64,000 nucleotides of DNA from Rubripirellula reticaptiva (GTDB lineage Bacteria; Planctomycetota; Planctomycetia; Pirellulales; Pirellulaceae): positions 248,001-312,000 of the forward strand of contig NZ_SJPX01000001.1 of assembly GCF_007860175.1 (NCBI RefSeq). Direction: 5' to 3'. Below are positions 7,398 through 17,253 of this stretch, in pieces. The stretch's first letter is position 1. Each line of letters opens with the position of its first letter. The translations under genes were made by a program, and so were the position numbers. The notes beneath the pieces were generated by a model. It searched no databases, was not told the DNA's origin, and saw only the letters and a program-made list of their open reading frames with translations.

Positions 7398-8975
7398 ATG
7401 TCGCAAACTACGACGACCACCGAAAGTGATGCACCTGCATCGGGCAATCAAGAACCACGCATGATTCGTATCTTTGATACGACCCTGCGCGATGGCGAGC
7501 AGTCGCCGGGCGCGAGCATGAACTTGGCCGAGAAGCTTGAGGTCGCACAACTCTTGGAATCCATGGGTGTTGACATCATCGAAGCCGGGTTTCCGATCGC
7601 ATCACCGGGTGACTTCGAAGCCGTCAAAGCGATTGCGTCAACGATTCACCAATCGACCGTTTGTGGGCTGGCTCGTTGCAGCGACAAAGACATCGACGCG
7701 GCATGGGAAGCGGTCAAGGGTGCCCGCAACTCGCGGATCCACGTCTTCTTGGCGACCAGTGCCATTCACCGCGAATTCAAACTGCGGATGTCGACGGATG
7801 AAATCGTCGAGCGAGCGGTTGCCGGCGTCAAACGTGCCAAGGCCTACTGTGACGATGTGGAATTTTCACCCGAAGACGCCTGCCGCACCGAGCACGACTT
7901 CTTGTGCCGAGTCGTCGAAGCCGCCATTGATGCGGGCGCGACCACGATCAACGTGCCCGACACCGTTGGCTACGCGACACCAAGTGAAATTTTCGATCGC
8001 TTCACAATGCTGCGAAATCGGGTACCCAATATGGACAAAGCCGTGCTGAGCACTCACTGTCACGATGACCTGGGGATGGCGGTCGCCAACAGCATGGCTG
8101 CCGTTGCCGCCGGTGCTGGCCAAATCGAATGCACGATCAACGGGATCGGCGAGCGAGCGGGCAACGCGGCACTGGAAGAAGTCGTAATGGCGATGAAGAC
8201 TCGCAAAGACTTTTTCAATTGCACGACGCGTATCGACAGCACGCGACTCGTTCCGGCAAGCCGCCTGGTCAGCAAAACCACCGGCATCCAGGTGCAACGC
8301 AACAAAGCCATCGTTGGTCGTAACGCGTTCGCGCACGAATCGGGGATTCATCAAGACGGAATGCTGAAGGAACGCAGCACCTACGAAATCATGTCCCCCG
8401 AAGAAGTTGGTTTTTCCAAAACCGACTTGGTGTTGGGCAAACACAGCGGCCGAGCAGCTTTGGCCGATCGCGCCAAGACGCTCGGTTACACGTTGACCGC
8501 CGAACAACTCAACATCGTGTTCGAACAGTTCAAAGTTCTGGCCGACAAAAAGAAAGAGATGTACGACGGCGACATCGTTGCCTTGGTCCAGCAACAAATC
8601 AGCGGCAGCGTTGAGGAGCAATGGAGTCTTGTCGACTATGTCGTCAGCAGCGGAAAGGGCAGGGGACCGCAAGTCGAATTGACTCTTAGCAACGGCGACG
8701 AACAATTCAGTGAAAAAGTCGAGCAGGGCGACGGACCAATCGACGCAGCGTTTTGGGCGGTGGAAAAGATCACGGGCGTCGACGTTGTCTGCAAAGACTT
8801 TCGCGTACGCAGTGCCACGCTTGGCAGCGATGCGATTGGCGAAGTCAACCTCGAAGTCGACCACAAGGGCCGCACTTACCGAGGCGTCGGGTCCAGCACG
8901 GATACGGTCGAAAGCACGATCCTGGCGATGCTAAACGCGATCAACCGAATCATCGCTGATCGCCCCAAGAGCTAA
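7398..8975 (+). CDS. leuA: 2-isopropylmalate synthase
   Basis: First committed enzyme of leucine synthesis; it condenses acetyl-CoA with 2-oxoisovalerate. The 525-residue protein has the DRE-TIM signature RIFDTTLRDGEQSPGASM near residue 25, the metal-binding HCHDDLGMAVANS, GIGERAGNAALEEVVMA, and the AHESGIHQDGML stretch of the linker. A C-terminal LeuA dimerisation/allosteric domain follows (from about residue 400, QISGSVEEQWSLVDYVVSSG). The length and allosteric domain match LeuA type 1 rather than homocitrate synthase. The gene stands alone, with leuCDB not nearby. A leucine leader peptide and terminator precede it, so attenuation by leucine supply is likely. Confidence 0.95.
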   Translation: MSQTTTTTESDAPASGNQEPRMIRIFDTTLRDGEQSPGASMNLAEKLEVAQLLESMGVDIIEAGFPIASPGDFEAVKAIASTIHQSTVCGLARCSDKDIDAAWEAVKGARNSRIHVFLATSAIHREFKLRMSTDEIVERAVAGVKRAKAYCDDVEFSPEDACRTEHDFLCRVVEAAIDAGATTINVPDTVGYATPSEIFDRFTMLRNRVPNMDKAVLSTHCHDDLGMAVANSMAAVAAGAGQIECTINGIGERAGNAALEEVVMAMKTRKDFFNCTTRIDSTRLVPASRLVSKTTGIQVQRNKAIVGRNAFAHESGIHQDGMLKERSTYEIMSPEEVGFSKTDLVLGKHSGRAALADRAKTLGYTLTAEQLNIVFEQFKVLADKKKEMYDGDIVALVQQQISGSVEEQWSLVDYVVSSGKGRGPQVELTLSNGDEQFSEKVEQGDGPIDAAFWAVEKITGVDVVCKDFRVRSATLGSDAIGEVNLEVDHKGRTYRGVGSSTDTVESTILAMLNAINRIIADRPKS

Positions 8976-9000
8976 AGCTTGCCGAGCAATCGACTGGAAA

Positions 9001-9046
9001 CTTGGATTCTTCCACGCGAGCAATAACGCGTTTGGAAGAATCCAAG
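9001..9046. terminator. 13-bp hairpin between convergent leuA and isomerase-like gene
   Basis: CTTGGATTCTTCC (9001-9013) is exactly complementary to GGAAGAATCCAAG (9034-9046), and ACGCG/CGCGT extends the stem inward. It sits between two convergent stop codons and probably ends transcription from both sides, although there is no long T-run. Confidence 0.6.
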
Positions 9047-9056
9047 GCTACTGCGT

Positions 9057-11399
9057 TTACTCTTTCGCGGTTCTTGGTTCACCATCGCTGTCACCTTCTT
9101 CGGCATCATCGTCGTCGAAGAGGTTTCCAAAATCGACTTGGCCCTCTTCGTCGCCGATTTCCAACGTGGCATCGAGGTCTTCCCCAGCGTCCGACTCGTC
9201 AGCACGATCATTGTCTTGGTGGTTGTCGGAATCGCCGATCTCCGGTGCAAGCACTAGATCATCGCCGCCACCGTTGTCGATTTGAAACGTCAACTCGCCT
9301 GTCACAGGATCGGGCGTCAACTGCAAAGAATCTTCGTCCGTCTCGAACGATTCTTCGCCGCGCATCATATGGATTCTGGGGGTTCCATCACCAGAATCAC
9401 TAGCTTCATCACCAAGCATAGCCTCGAGATCGAGTGGTTCCGAATCAAGCTGATCCGAAATCGAATCGACATCGAGGGCTTGAGCTCTTTCCACGGACCG
9501 ATCCGTCAATTCAACATCAGCCAATTCGGTGGACTTGATTTCATCGTCGTTTGGCGAAGGATCCAGCCCAAGCTCGTCTTGCGAGACCTCGATCCGAACC
9601 GTGTCATCGGTGACCGAAACCGTTTCGAACTTGACGACGTCATTATCGCTGTCACTGGCCGCCGGTTCGCTTAATTGATCGTCAAATTCAGCATCAAGTT
9701 CATCGACATTGACGTCGGACACATCGGTTGCGTCCTCAAACGAAACGGTGTCATCACTCATCGAGACCGTATCCGAATCAGACATTTCTTCAACACCGGA
9801 TTCGATTAAATTCGAATCGAACGCGTCTGATTCGTTATTAAATTCTCCGCTGGTCAGTTCGTCACCCGACACCTCTTCGATGACCAAATCGTCGGCATCG
9901 GCTTCATCATCGCGGCCGAGCGCCCCCGCTGTCGCAGCGATCCCGCCTGCCATTCCTGCGGCCGTGGCTCCGGCGGTTGTCGCGTCCCAACTGGACGAAA
10001 CCTCCTCAGAATTCATCGCGCCGATCAAATCCGGTCCTGAACCTTCTTCTGCCCAAGTGTCCGCTAACGGATCGACTCGACTCAGATCATCGTCAGTTTC
10101 CACCACACCGGACGGACGTGGGAAAATGTCGTCGACGTTGCCACGCAGAACTCGGCGGCCTAGCTCGATCGCCCGCTCTTCGCTCCATCGACATTTGCCA
10201 ACAAAGTGATCCGCCAAAATGTCCGACAACACATGTCGGTACATATCAAACTTCGGCCACACAAATTCAAGCTTGTAAGCGTCGCTGTAGTAACCGATTT
10301 GTTTGGTTTGCGGGACCGCCTCAAGTCTTGCGGCGGCATCACGGGCAATGAAGGACGGAGTATTGCTGTACCACCAATGCCCATTGGTGATCACGTTCGG
10401 GAAGATCCACGCATAACTGACCAGTTCTTGATTCGTGACACTCGCCAATACCGAAATCGGGAACTTCACTTTCGGAAACGCATTGAACAGTTCGCGGTAC
10501 TGGATCAAGGACACGCGACTGTCGTATAAATCTTGACCTTGAAAAACGCCACCCTCATAAACCCCGCGGTTCACCCCGATCATTAAATCGAATGGCAAAC
10601 CAAATTCATCGCAGAGCTCAGTGATCGTCCAGAAGACGCGGCGAGAAAGTGCTTGCTTGTGGGAATCATCCGCTAACACGCCTCGGCGTAAAACCGCGTC
10701 GAGCGCCGACGTTGCCCGGCCATCACCGACCGGTGCGGGCGAGAAAGTTGGGGGCAGCGAAATCGCGCAGGCTCGTGCACCACGACTGACAAAGTGTTGA
10801 AAGCGTTGACGCAGTGATGCTCGCAGCGATGCTAGCGATCCATCCAATTCGATTCCCGTGCAAGCGGCCAACCGCGCGCGGACTTCGGGCTTGGACAAGT
10901 GAAAGACCAAGTCGTCGGTTCGCAGGCACGGGATGTAAGTGTCTGTGTCGAATCCGGCCAAATCGTCATCGAAATCATTCGTCAAGAAGACAGCTTCGAC
11001 GTTACTTTGGTCCAGCACGATTTGCGGCCACTCGGCGGATGCCATCTGGGACTCGGCGCTGTCGTAAAGCGATTCCCAATTCGACGCATCAATACGATCG
11101 CCGTCAAAGCCAAAGAACATCCGACAGATTTCGACCAACCAGCGATACTGGGCAGTGTTCTCGAGAGGCAACAGATTTTCGACCAATCGGCGAACCAATT
11201 CACGCGGCCCAATACCCGACTCTTCGATCTGGTCTTTGGGCATACCAGCCGAATGGGCCAGTTCCGTGTAATAGTGATATCCCAACAAATCCGCGAGCGT
11301 CGTTGATCCCGCTGCATGAGGATTGATGTGTGTGTGAGGATCGATTAGTCGAATCGACGCAATCGCTTCGTAAATCGAATCGCGGGCAGAGTCAGACAT
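9057..11399 (-). CDS. Uronate isomerase-like amidohydrolase with long acidic tail
   Basis: Residues 1 to about 430 resemble the glucuronate/uronate isomerase family of the amidohydrolase superfamily. They show an N-terminal IDPHTHINPHAAG with the HxH metal site, DLLGYHYYTEL, a middle LPFDLMIGVNRG, and VITNGHWWYSNTPSFIARDA. The remaining 350 residues are Asp/Glu/Ser-rich and lack clear fold motifs, apart from an Ala/Gly-rich patch (TAGATAAGMAGGIAATAGAL) near residue 480. The protein is 780 aa where the family is usually 430-470 aa. The substrate is unknown; the first domain may isomerise a uronate or be a diverged hydrolase. It is convergent with leuA and divergent from the htrA gene. Confidence 0.75.
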   Translation of the reverse strand: MSDSARDSIYEAIASIRLIDPHTHINPHAAGSTTLADLLGYHYYTELAHSAGMPKDQIEESGIGPRELVRRLVENLLPLENTAQYRWLVEICRMFFGFDGDRIDASNWESLYDSAESQMASAEWPQIVLDQSNVEAVFLTNDFDDDLAGFDTDTYIPCLRTDDLVFHLSKPEVRARLAACTGIELDGSLASLRASLRQRFQHFVSRGARACAISLPPTFSPAPVGDGRATSALDAVLRRGVLADDSHKQALSRRVFWTITELCDEFGLPFDLMIGVNRGVYEGGVFQGQDLYDSRVSLIQYRELFNAFPKVKFPISVLASVTNQELVSYAWIFPNVITNGHWWYSNTPSFIARDAAARLEAVPQTKQIGYYSDAYKLEFVWPKFDMYRHVLSDILADHFVGKCRWSEERAIELGRRVLRGNVDDIFPRPSGVVETDDDLSRVDPLADTWAEEGSGPDLIGAMNSEEVSSSWDATTAGATAAGMAGGIAATAGALGRDDEADADDLVIEEVSGDELTSGEFNNESDAFDSNLIESGVEEMSDSDTVSMSDDTVSFEDATDVSDVNVDELDAEFDDQLSEPAASDSDNDVVKFETVSVTDDTVRIEVSQDELGLDPSPNDDEIKSTELADVELTDRSVERAQALDVDSISDQLDSEPLDLEAMLGDEASDSGDGTPRIHMMRGEESFETDEDSLQLTPDPVTGELTFQIDNGGGDDLVLAPEIGDSDNHQDNDRADESDAGEDLDATLEIGDEEGQVDFGNLFDDDDAEEGDSDGEPRTAKE

Positions 11400-11705
11400 G
11401 GCAGCAGGCTATCAGCGTCGAGTGGAATTAGAGTGGGAAGCTAGCAATGGATCGTACGCCAATCGACGCAGGTTGTGTCGACGGGCACCCGATAAGATAG
11501 TCGCTTGGTTGGCCCCAATCATCGGCATCAAGCCTCGGTAAAAACGAAAATCGGGGCAGGGCGGGGCGATTGTGACGGGACAGAACCCCAACGACGCCCC
11601 AAATGAGTCGAAAAATCCTAACCCTTTCAGTTGGCGCTGCGCTACAATGGATCGGTCGCCTGCTCGACGTTTCCCGGTCACTACCCGACAGAGTCGCCAA
11701 AGATC
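11400..11705. other. Divergent intergenic region upstream of htrA
   Basis: About 300 bp between the start of the isomerase-like gene (minus) and the chosen start of the protease (plus). Promoters for both should be here, but I cannot pick them with confidence. It contains one plus-strand GGGCAGGG (11554-11561). A TTG start at 11631, in frame with the protease, would extend it into this region, but the added residues do not look conserved. Confidence 0.5.
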
Positions 11706-13199
11706 ATGCTCGAGGATCCAACGCCGATCGATACCGACATGCCGAAACAAGCGTCTAGCGAGAGCCCGATTCAGGATCCGCGGCCCAAGCCGAACATTGC
11801 CCCCCCCAAAGGATCGGCAACTCAGCCAATTGCCGAAAACTCAACCGCAGCAATGCCTGCGTTGACCTCAACGTCCAGTCGCGACAAGTCGGCCATCCAA
11901 ACCGAAGCGCCGGCAACCTATGCAATCACGCTGCAACGTTTCGATAGCGTCAACAGCCAGCGACTGATCCCACCACCGCCGCCGCGAACCGTCGAAACAT
12001 TGAGAGTCGATTCTTCGACTCAAGGATCTCGCAAGAAAACGACCACCAAGCGTCGGTTACGTCGCCCAGATCCGCTAACGCAAAGTCTGATCCTGCTTGC
12101 CACGATGTCCATCATTCTGCTGGCCGCTCGGTTCATCGTGCCTCAGATCGTCGAAGAGACTCGGTACGCGTGGCGTCGCGGCGAGATGCGAGCAGAACAC
12201 GAAACAGGAACGGAGGGACTTCGCAACGTTTCGCTTGACACACTGAGCGACGCCTACCAAATGGTCAATTCGGCCGTTGGCCCGAGCGTTGTCCATATTG
12301 ACGTGCAGCGCCGCGAACCGATCAACGAAGCCAGCATCACGGCGTTGTTATCCAACCGCGCCGCGCCGGCATCGGACCAAGGCAGTGGTGTCGTCGTCGA
12401 TGCAGAAGGCTACTTACTGACCAATCGCCATGTGATCGCCGACGGCGAGGACATCCGCGTTACCCTCAGCGATGGGCGGCGAGTATCAGCGGTTGTCTTA
12501 GGCACCGACGCGCTAACCGACTTGGCACTTTTGAAAGTCAACTGCGACGGGCTGATCCCGATTCCGTGGGGAAACAGCGATCGCTGCAACGTGGGATCGC
12601 CGGTCTGGGCCGTAGGCAGTCCGTTCGGATTGGACCGAACGGTGACCTTTGGAATCCTTAGCGGCAAGCACCGCATGGTCCGCGCCAGTACTCAGTACCA
12701 AGACTTCATGCAAAGCGACGTGGCGGTCAATCCGGGCAACAGTGGCGGCCCGTTGGTTGATGCGCGAGGGACGCTTGTCGGAATCAACACGGCCATCGTC
12801 GGTGACACCTATCAGGGCGTCAGTTTTTCGATCCCCAGCAATGTCGTCAAACAGGTCTACGAACGTTTGCGAGCGCATGGCAAAGTCGAGCGAGGATTTC
12901 TTGGCGTCATCTTGGCCGAAGTACCCGATGACGAACTTGTCGGTGACAACGCTCGCATGCGTGGAGCACAGGTAACCCAGATCCCGACACTCGATTCACC
13001 AGCCGGTCGAGCCGGCTTATTGGCTGGTGACATCATTTTGTCCGTTGATAACGCGATGGCTCGGGACAAAAACCACCTGATGCAGTTGATCGGCCAGGCC
13101 GCATCGGGTGAGCAGATCGAATTGCAGATTCAACGCAGCGGCCAACCCAAGGACATCAAGGTGGTTCTGGGCGTCCGACCGGAATCGTTTGCTCCCTAG
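11706..13199 (+). CDS. htrA: HtrA/DegP-type membrane-anchored serine protease with PDZ domain
   Basis: Envelope quality-control protease, 497 residues. It has a long disordered Pro/Ser-rich cytoplasmic N-terminus (about 1-120) and one transmembrane helix (about 125-150, LILLATMSIILLAARFIV). The trypsin-like domain has the complete triad: His242 in LLTNRHVIADG, Asp272 in TDALTDLALLKV, and Ser346 in VNPGNSGGPLVD. A single PDZ domain covers about 390-490 (GFLGVI..., SPAGRAGLLAGDIILSVDN). It resembles DegS/HtrA anchored proteases more than soluble DegP, which has two PDZ domains. The ATG in ATCATGCTCGAG was chosen; MPKQ, 12 codons on, is an alternative. Confidence 0.92.
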   Translation: MLEDPTPIDTDMPKQASSESPIQDPRPKPNIAPPKGSATQPIAENSTAAMPALTSTSSRDKSAIQTEAPATYAITLQRFDSVNSQRLIPPPPPRTVETLRVDSSTQGSRKKTTTKRRLRRPDPLTQSLILLATMSIILLAARFIVPQIVEETRYAWRRGEMRAEHETGTEGLRNVSLDTLSDAYQMVNSAVGPSVVHIDVQRREPINEASITALLSNRAAPASDQGSGVVVDAEGYLLTNRHVIADGEDIRVTLSDGRRVSAVVLGTDALTDLALLKVNCDGLIPIPWGNSDRCNVGSPVWAVGSPFGLDRTVTFGILSGKHRMVRASTQYQDFMQSDVAVNPGNSGGPLVDARGTLVGINTAIVGDTYQGVSFSIPSNVVKQVYERLRAHGKVERGFLGVILAEVPDDELVGDNARMRGAQVTQIPTLDSPAGRAGLLAGDIILSVDNAMARDKNHLMQLIGQAASGEQIELQIQRSGQPKDIKVVLGVRPESFAP

Positions 13200-13310
13200 G
13201 ATTCCGCCTTTAGAAACTGACATCTTTAGATACAGGGATTCTGGACCTCTGGAATCCTCTCAGCTGGAAACGGGGGCAGCGTCGGTCAATTCACCGATTA
13301 ACATGGGTGC

Positions 13311-13343
13311 CGCAGGACAAAAAATCGAATCGTCCTGCGTTTT
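13311..13343 (+). terminator. Probable terminator after the HtrA gene
   Basis: CGCAGGAC (13311-13318) and its complement GTCCTGCG (13332-13339) enclose an A-rich 13-base loop and are followed by TTTT. It lies between the protease stop and the next ATG and fits a weak intrinsic terminator. Confidence 0.5.
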
Positions 13344-13373
13344 ACGAATCTCGTAAATTTTCGGCGACATTTA

Positions 13374-14798
13374 ATGGATGCTCCGGCGCCCCTTCTGAAC
13401 TCATCGAGCTCGCACCCCTTGGCCAACGACCGAACCATCAGCGGTACTTCACGGATTGCCGCGGTCGCGGGACTTCCCGCAGCCTGCTTCCTGATGGTCG
13501 CCATAGCGGCTTTTTTCAACACGGTCGACATCAACGCCTATTTTGATGCAGACGATGACCACTTAAGCGTCGATTGGCCCGTCATGGTCAAGCTTGCGAT
13601 TGCTGGAATTTGCGGAATTGTTGGAGTCGCTGGTGTCATCTTCGACCGCTCTGTCCGCCGCAGTTTAATGACACTGCCTGGCATCTTTCTTGTCGCCTTA
13701 GCCGCGGTTTTCTTAGCGACTTCGGTGGTTGCGTACGAGGAGACGGCGACGATTTCTCGCGCAGCGGCGATAATCAATGTTGCCTATCTGTGCTTTGTTC
13801 CGACCGCAATTTCGATCTTGGGTCTTCGCCGTTTGATGATCGCATGCCTGATCGGAATGGTGACAAACCTAATCGTCAACTGGGGCATGTACTTGTTCTG
13901 GCCCGCGGTAGGCGTGTTCGAAGAGGAACTTGGAAACCAAACTTTTGTCAATCGAATGGGCGGCCTTGGCCACCCGAATGCCATCGCAAGAACGGGCGTC
14001 TTATCCAGCCTGCTGTCACTGGCAATGCTGCGAGGACTAGGCGAACACAACGCCAATACGGCATCGGGCCAACTTGCTTCGAAGGCACGGCAGGCCGTTT
14101 CCGGATGGTCTCGACTGGTTTTGCTCGCGATCATTGGAATTTCATTGCTAACGATGGCAGCCGCGTACAGCCGCAGTGGATTTGCGGCTGGTTTCATGGC
14201 AGCAGCGGTCTTGATGATCGACCGTCTTTTCAGCCGTGCCGGGATCCTGATTTCGCTTTCCGCCGTCTTGGTACTCTCGATAGGGTTTATCGGCGTTGAA
14301 TTGCTGAGCGAGAAGATGATCCGCGGTGACTCGGTCACCTCAATGGTGACAAAAACTGGCGAGATCGACGAGCTGACCTCGGCAACCGGCCGAACCGAAA
14401 TCTGGGGCGAAGCGATCCGTTTGATCCGCGAGCGACCATTGACGGGCTGGGGACTCAACAGCACGCCTAAATTGATGGCCGACTTCTCACTGCACACCCA
14501 CAACCTGTTGCTGCACGTTTGCTTTTCTGGTGGGCTGATCGCCGGGCTACTGATTCTGATCCTGCTGGGCTGGAACTTGTTTTACGGCGTCCCGAGTCCG
14601 CTGCCGATCGTCCGTTCCATTTCAACGTATGTGCTTGTTTCCGGCATTTTTGAAGACACGGTGCTGGACACTTTCGCATCACCGTCAACGATTTGGTGGT
14701 TCGTGGTTCTGCTTTATCCGGCGATCGAAATGTCGCGACGAGCCAGCCAGACGCCTCGTACAGGCGTCGAAAGCGATTCCATCCCGGCGTATACTTAG
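13374..14798 (+). CDS. O-antigen ligase/polymerase-like membrane protein
   Basis: A 474-residue polytopic membrane protein with about eleven hydrophobic segments. A large polar loop in the second half contains TSATGRTEIWGEAIRLIRER, PLTGWGLNSTP and DFSLHTHNLLLHVCFSGG. Together the G-R..IW...., P..G.G and HNxxL patterns are the Wzy_C signature of O-antigen ligases and polysaccharide polymerases. It probably joins or polymerises lipid-linked glycans at the outer face of the inner membrane. No glycan cluster is directly adjacent; the flippase and glycosyltransferases lie 6-10 kb downstream. The exact substrate cannot be read. Confidence 0.82.
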   Translation: MDAPAPLLNSSSSHPLANDRTISGTSRIAAVAGLPAACFLMVAIAAFFNTVDINAYFDADDDHLSVDWPVMVKLAIAGICGIVGVAGVIFDRSVRRSLMTLPGIFLVALAAVFLATSVVAYEETATISRAAAIINVAYLCFVPTAISILGLRRLMIACLIGMVTNLIVNWGMYLFWPAVGVFEEELGNQTFVNRMGGLGHPNAIARTGVLSSLLSLAMLRGLGEHNANTASGQLASKARQAVSGWSRLVLLAIIGISLLTMAAAYSRSGFAAGFMAAAVLMIDRLFSRAGILISLSAVLVLSIGFIGVELLSEKMIRGDSVTSMVTKTGEIDELTSATGRTEIWGEAIRLIRERPLTGWGLNSTPKLMADFSLHTHNLLLHVCFSGGLIAGLLILILLGWNLFYGVPSPLPIVRSISTYVLVSGIFEDTVLDTFASPSTIWWFVVLLYPAIEMSRRASQTPRTGVESDSIPAYT

Positions 14799-14898
14799 CA
14801 ACGCCATCTGAAACGCGACCAAATCGCCGTTTTGAGTCGCAAATCTGCCCACCCCCAGCTAGATCAACTTGTTTAACCTTTCGACCGAGTACTGCGAC

Positions 14899-16125
14899 AT
14901 GCGTCCGCTTGACCTGCTTTCATCGTTTCTTTGTCACCGCTTTGCCGTGGCTTTCGCCGCAACGGCCGTGACCATCGTCGGGGCTAACGCCGAAGCACCT
15001 GCCAAACCCGCTGCGACTGATTCAGCCCAGCTTGGGATCTCTGCGACCGAGCCCAGCGAAGGCCCATCGGTCAAAGTCGACAGCGGCTATATGGTTCCGT
15101 ACACGACCAAGATCCCAGGCACCGACGTGACGATCGACATGGTCCCCGTCCCCGGCGGCAAGTTTCTGATGGGCAGCCCCGACAGCGAAGCCGATCGCGG
15201 TGACGACGAAGGCCCGCAAGTCCAAGTCGTGGTTGACCCGATGTGGGTTGCCAAAACCGAAACGACTTGGGGTCAATACAAAGAATTCATGCGTTTATAC
15301 GCCATTTTTAAAGAATTCGAGTCGTCCGGAAAACGAATTGTCGACGAATCCAACAAGATCGACGCGATTACCGCACCCACCGAACTGTACGAGCCCAGCT
15401 ATACATTCGAATACGGCGAAGAACCCGAACAGGCCGCTGTCACGATGACCCAGTACGCGGCACAGCAGTTCACCAAGTGGCTGACCCGCGTCACCGGGTC
15501 ACAATACCGTTTGCCGACCGAAGCCGAATGGGAATACGCCGCACGTGCTGGATCAACGACTGCATTTAGCTGGGGTGATAGCGCCGACGACATCGACGAA
15601 TATGCCTGGTACTACGACAACGCTGACGAGGGCCAATTGCCCGTTGGAACCAAGAAACCAAACGCCTTCGGCTTGTACGACATGCACGGCAACGTCGCCG
15701 AGTTGACCGCCAACGCGCACACTGAAAATTACGACGAATACAAAGCCAAAGAACCCATCAATGCCACCGACGTGGTGAAGTGGGGCGAAACCGCATCGGG
15801 TGTCGTCGTGCGTGGCGGCAGCTGGGAAGGTGATCCCGAAAATCTTCGCAGCGCAGCTCGATTGGTCAGCGATGACGAAGAGTGGAAAACAGACGACCCC
15901 AACTTTCCCCGCAGCCCATGGTGGTTCACAAGTGACCCAGCGCGAGGCGTCGGCTTTCGATTGTTCCGCAGCTATCGACCGCTTAGTGACGAAAAGATTG
16001 TCAACTTCCACGAAGCTGTCGCCGAAGATGTCCTCAGCGACATCGAGTCGCGAGTGCTCGGTGGCCGCGGTGGCTACGGTCTTGTCGACCCGAGCTTGCC
16101 CGACGCCATCAAAGAAATGAAGTAA
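14899..16125 (+). CDS. Secreted formylglycine-generating-enzyme-like (SUMF1) protein
   Basis: A 408-residue exported protein. The signal peptide is MRPLDLLSSFLCHRFAVAFA..., ending near ANA-EA. The FGE-sulfatase domain runs from about residue 75: PGTDVTIDMVPVPGGKFLMG, RGDDEGPQVQVVVDPMWVAKTE split by the usual turns, YRLPTEAEWEYAARAGSTTA, NAFGLYDMHGNVAEL, VVRGGSWEGDPENLRSAAR and GVGFRLFR. I do not see the paired active-site cysteines of true FGE, so it may be a structural or binding variant rather than a sulfatase activator. A TTG ten codons upstream is in frame, but the ATG gives the better signal peptide. Confidence 0.85.
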   Translation: MRPLDLLSSFLCHRFAVAFAATAVTIVGANAEAPAKPAATDSAQLGISATEPSEGPSVKVDSGYMVPYTTKIPGTDVTIDMVPVPGGKFLMGSPDSEADRGDDEGPQVQVVVDPMWVAKTETTWGQYKEFMRLYAIFKEFESSGKRIVDESNKIDAITAPTELYEPSYTFEYGEEPEQAAVTMTQYAAQQFTKWLTRVTGSQYRLPTEAEWEYAARAGSTTAFSWGDSADDIDEYAWYYDNADEGQLPVGTKKPNAFGLYDMHGNVAELTANAHTENYDEYKAKEPINATDVVKWGETASGVVVRGGSWEGDPENLRSAARLVSDDEEWKTDDPNFPRSPWWFTSDPARGVGFRLFRSYRPLSDEKIVNFHEAVAEDVLSDIESRVLGGRGGYGLVDPSLPDAIKEMK

Positions 16126-16169
16126 GCAAACAACGACTGTCGCAACCACCATTGCAAACGATATCGCAG

Positions 16170-16188
16170 TGCAGGCTGCTCGCCTGCA
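16170..16188 (+). terminator. Hairpin between FGE-like gene and asd
   Basis: TGCAGGC (16170-16176) and GCCTGCA (16182-16188) form a 7-bp stem with a five-base loop, followed by AACCTTGTTT. It is a plausible terminator of the upstream gene. Confidence 0.4.
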
Positions 16189-16239
16189 AACCTTGTTTCA
16201 AATATCTAGTACCTATCACCCAATACTTATTTCTCCACT

Positions 16240-17253
16240 GTGTACGAAACCATTGCTTTGGTCGGCGCGACTGGCGCCGTCGGACGAATCGTCCTTGATC
16301 AACTCGTCCAACGACAGTTTCCCTACAAGCGACTAAAATTGCTGGCTTCTCAGCGGTCAGTCGGCACTGAGATCCGCGTCGGCGACGAAACGATCAAAGT
16401 CGAGTTGCTAGAACCCAGTGCATTCAAAGGCGTTGACCTGGTAATCGCTAGCACGCCAGACGAAGTATCCGCCGAGTTCGCTCAGTGGGCTGTTGATGCG
16501 GGCGCAGTCGTGGTCGACGAAAGTGCGTATTGGCGAATGGATCCGTCGGTCCCCCTTGTCGTTCCGGAAGTCAATCCCGAAGCGGTCAAACACCACTCGG
16601 GCATCATCGCCAGCCCCAACTGCAGCACCACACAAATGGTCGTCGCGCTGGCACCCCTGCACAAAGCCGCCGTCGTCAAACGCGTCGTCGTCAGCACCTA
16701 TCAGGCAACTAGCGGCGCGGGCATTGCGGGCAACGAAGAACTCCGCGACAGCGTTCGTCGTTCGCTTGCCGGACAGACTCATCCGCCGAAAACGTTTGCG
16801 CACCCGATCGCTTTCAACCTAATCCCGCAGATCGGATCCGAAAAGCAAGATGGCTACACCAGCGAAGAAATGAAGATGGTGTACGAGACTCGCAAAATTC
16901 TTGGTGACGACAGTATCCAAGTCTGCCCGACTTGCGTGCGTGTTCCCGTGATGATCGGACATAGCGAGTCGATCCTTGTCGAAACTGAGCGGCCGCTAAC
17001 GGCCATGGAAGCCACCGAGTTGTTCCGCGGCGCCGAAGGCATCACCGTGGTCGACGACTTGGCGGCCAAACAGTATCCGATGCCTCGTGATTGTGATGGC
17101 AAAGACGACGTGTTCGTTGGGCGTATTCGTCACGACATCAGCGGCCCCAACGGGATCGCATTCTGGTGCGTCAGCGACAACCTGCGGAAAGGTGCTGCCA
17201 CCAACGCCATCCAAATCGCCGAACTGCTGGTTCGAAACGCGGCTAACGCTTAG
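16240..17253 (+). CDS. asd: Aspartate-semialdehyde dehydrogenase
   Basis: NADPH-dependent reduction of aspartyl phosphate to aspartate semialdehyde, the branch point to Lys, Met and Thr and to diaminopimelate. The 337-residue protein starts at a GTG directly followed by the dinucleotide-binding ETIALVGATGAVGR. The active-site Cys is in SPNCSTTQMV near residue 130, followed by VSTYQATSGAGIAG. FNLIPQIGSEKQDGYT, TCVRVPVMIGHSESI and a C-terminal LRKGAATNAIQIAELL complete the family pattern. No other pathway gene is adjacent, although thrC is at the window's left edge. Confidence 0.95.
   Translation: MYETIALVGATGAVGRIVLDQLVQRQFPYKRLKLLASQRSVGTEIRVGDETIKVELLEPSAFKGVDLVIASTPDEVSAEFAQWAVDAGAVVVDESAYWRMDPSVPLVVPEVNPEAVKHHSGIIASPNCSTTQMVVALAPLHKAAVVKRVVVSTYQATSGAGIAGNEELRDSVRRSLAGQTHPPKTFAHPIAFNLIPQIGSEKQDGYTSEEMKMVYETRKILGDDSIQVCPTCVRVPVMIGHSESILVETERPLTAMEATELFRGAEGITVVDDLAAKQYPMPRDCDGKDDVFVGRIRHDISGPNGIAFWCVSDNLRKGAATNAIQIAELLVRNAANA

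Noticed and set aside
7866-8864. 332-residue minus-strand frame
   Set aside because: It lies entirely within leuA on the opposite strand and has no recognisable motifs.
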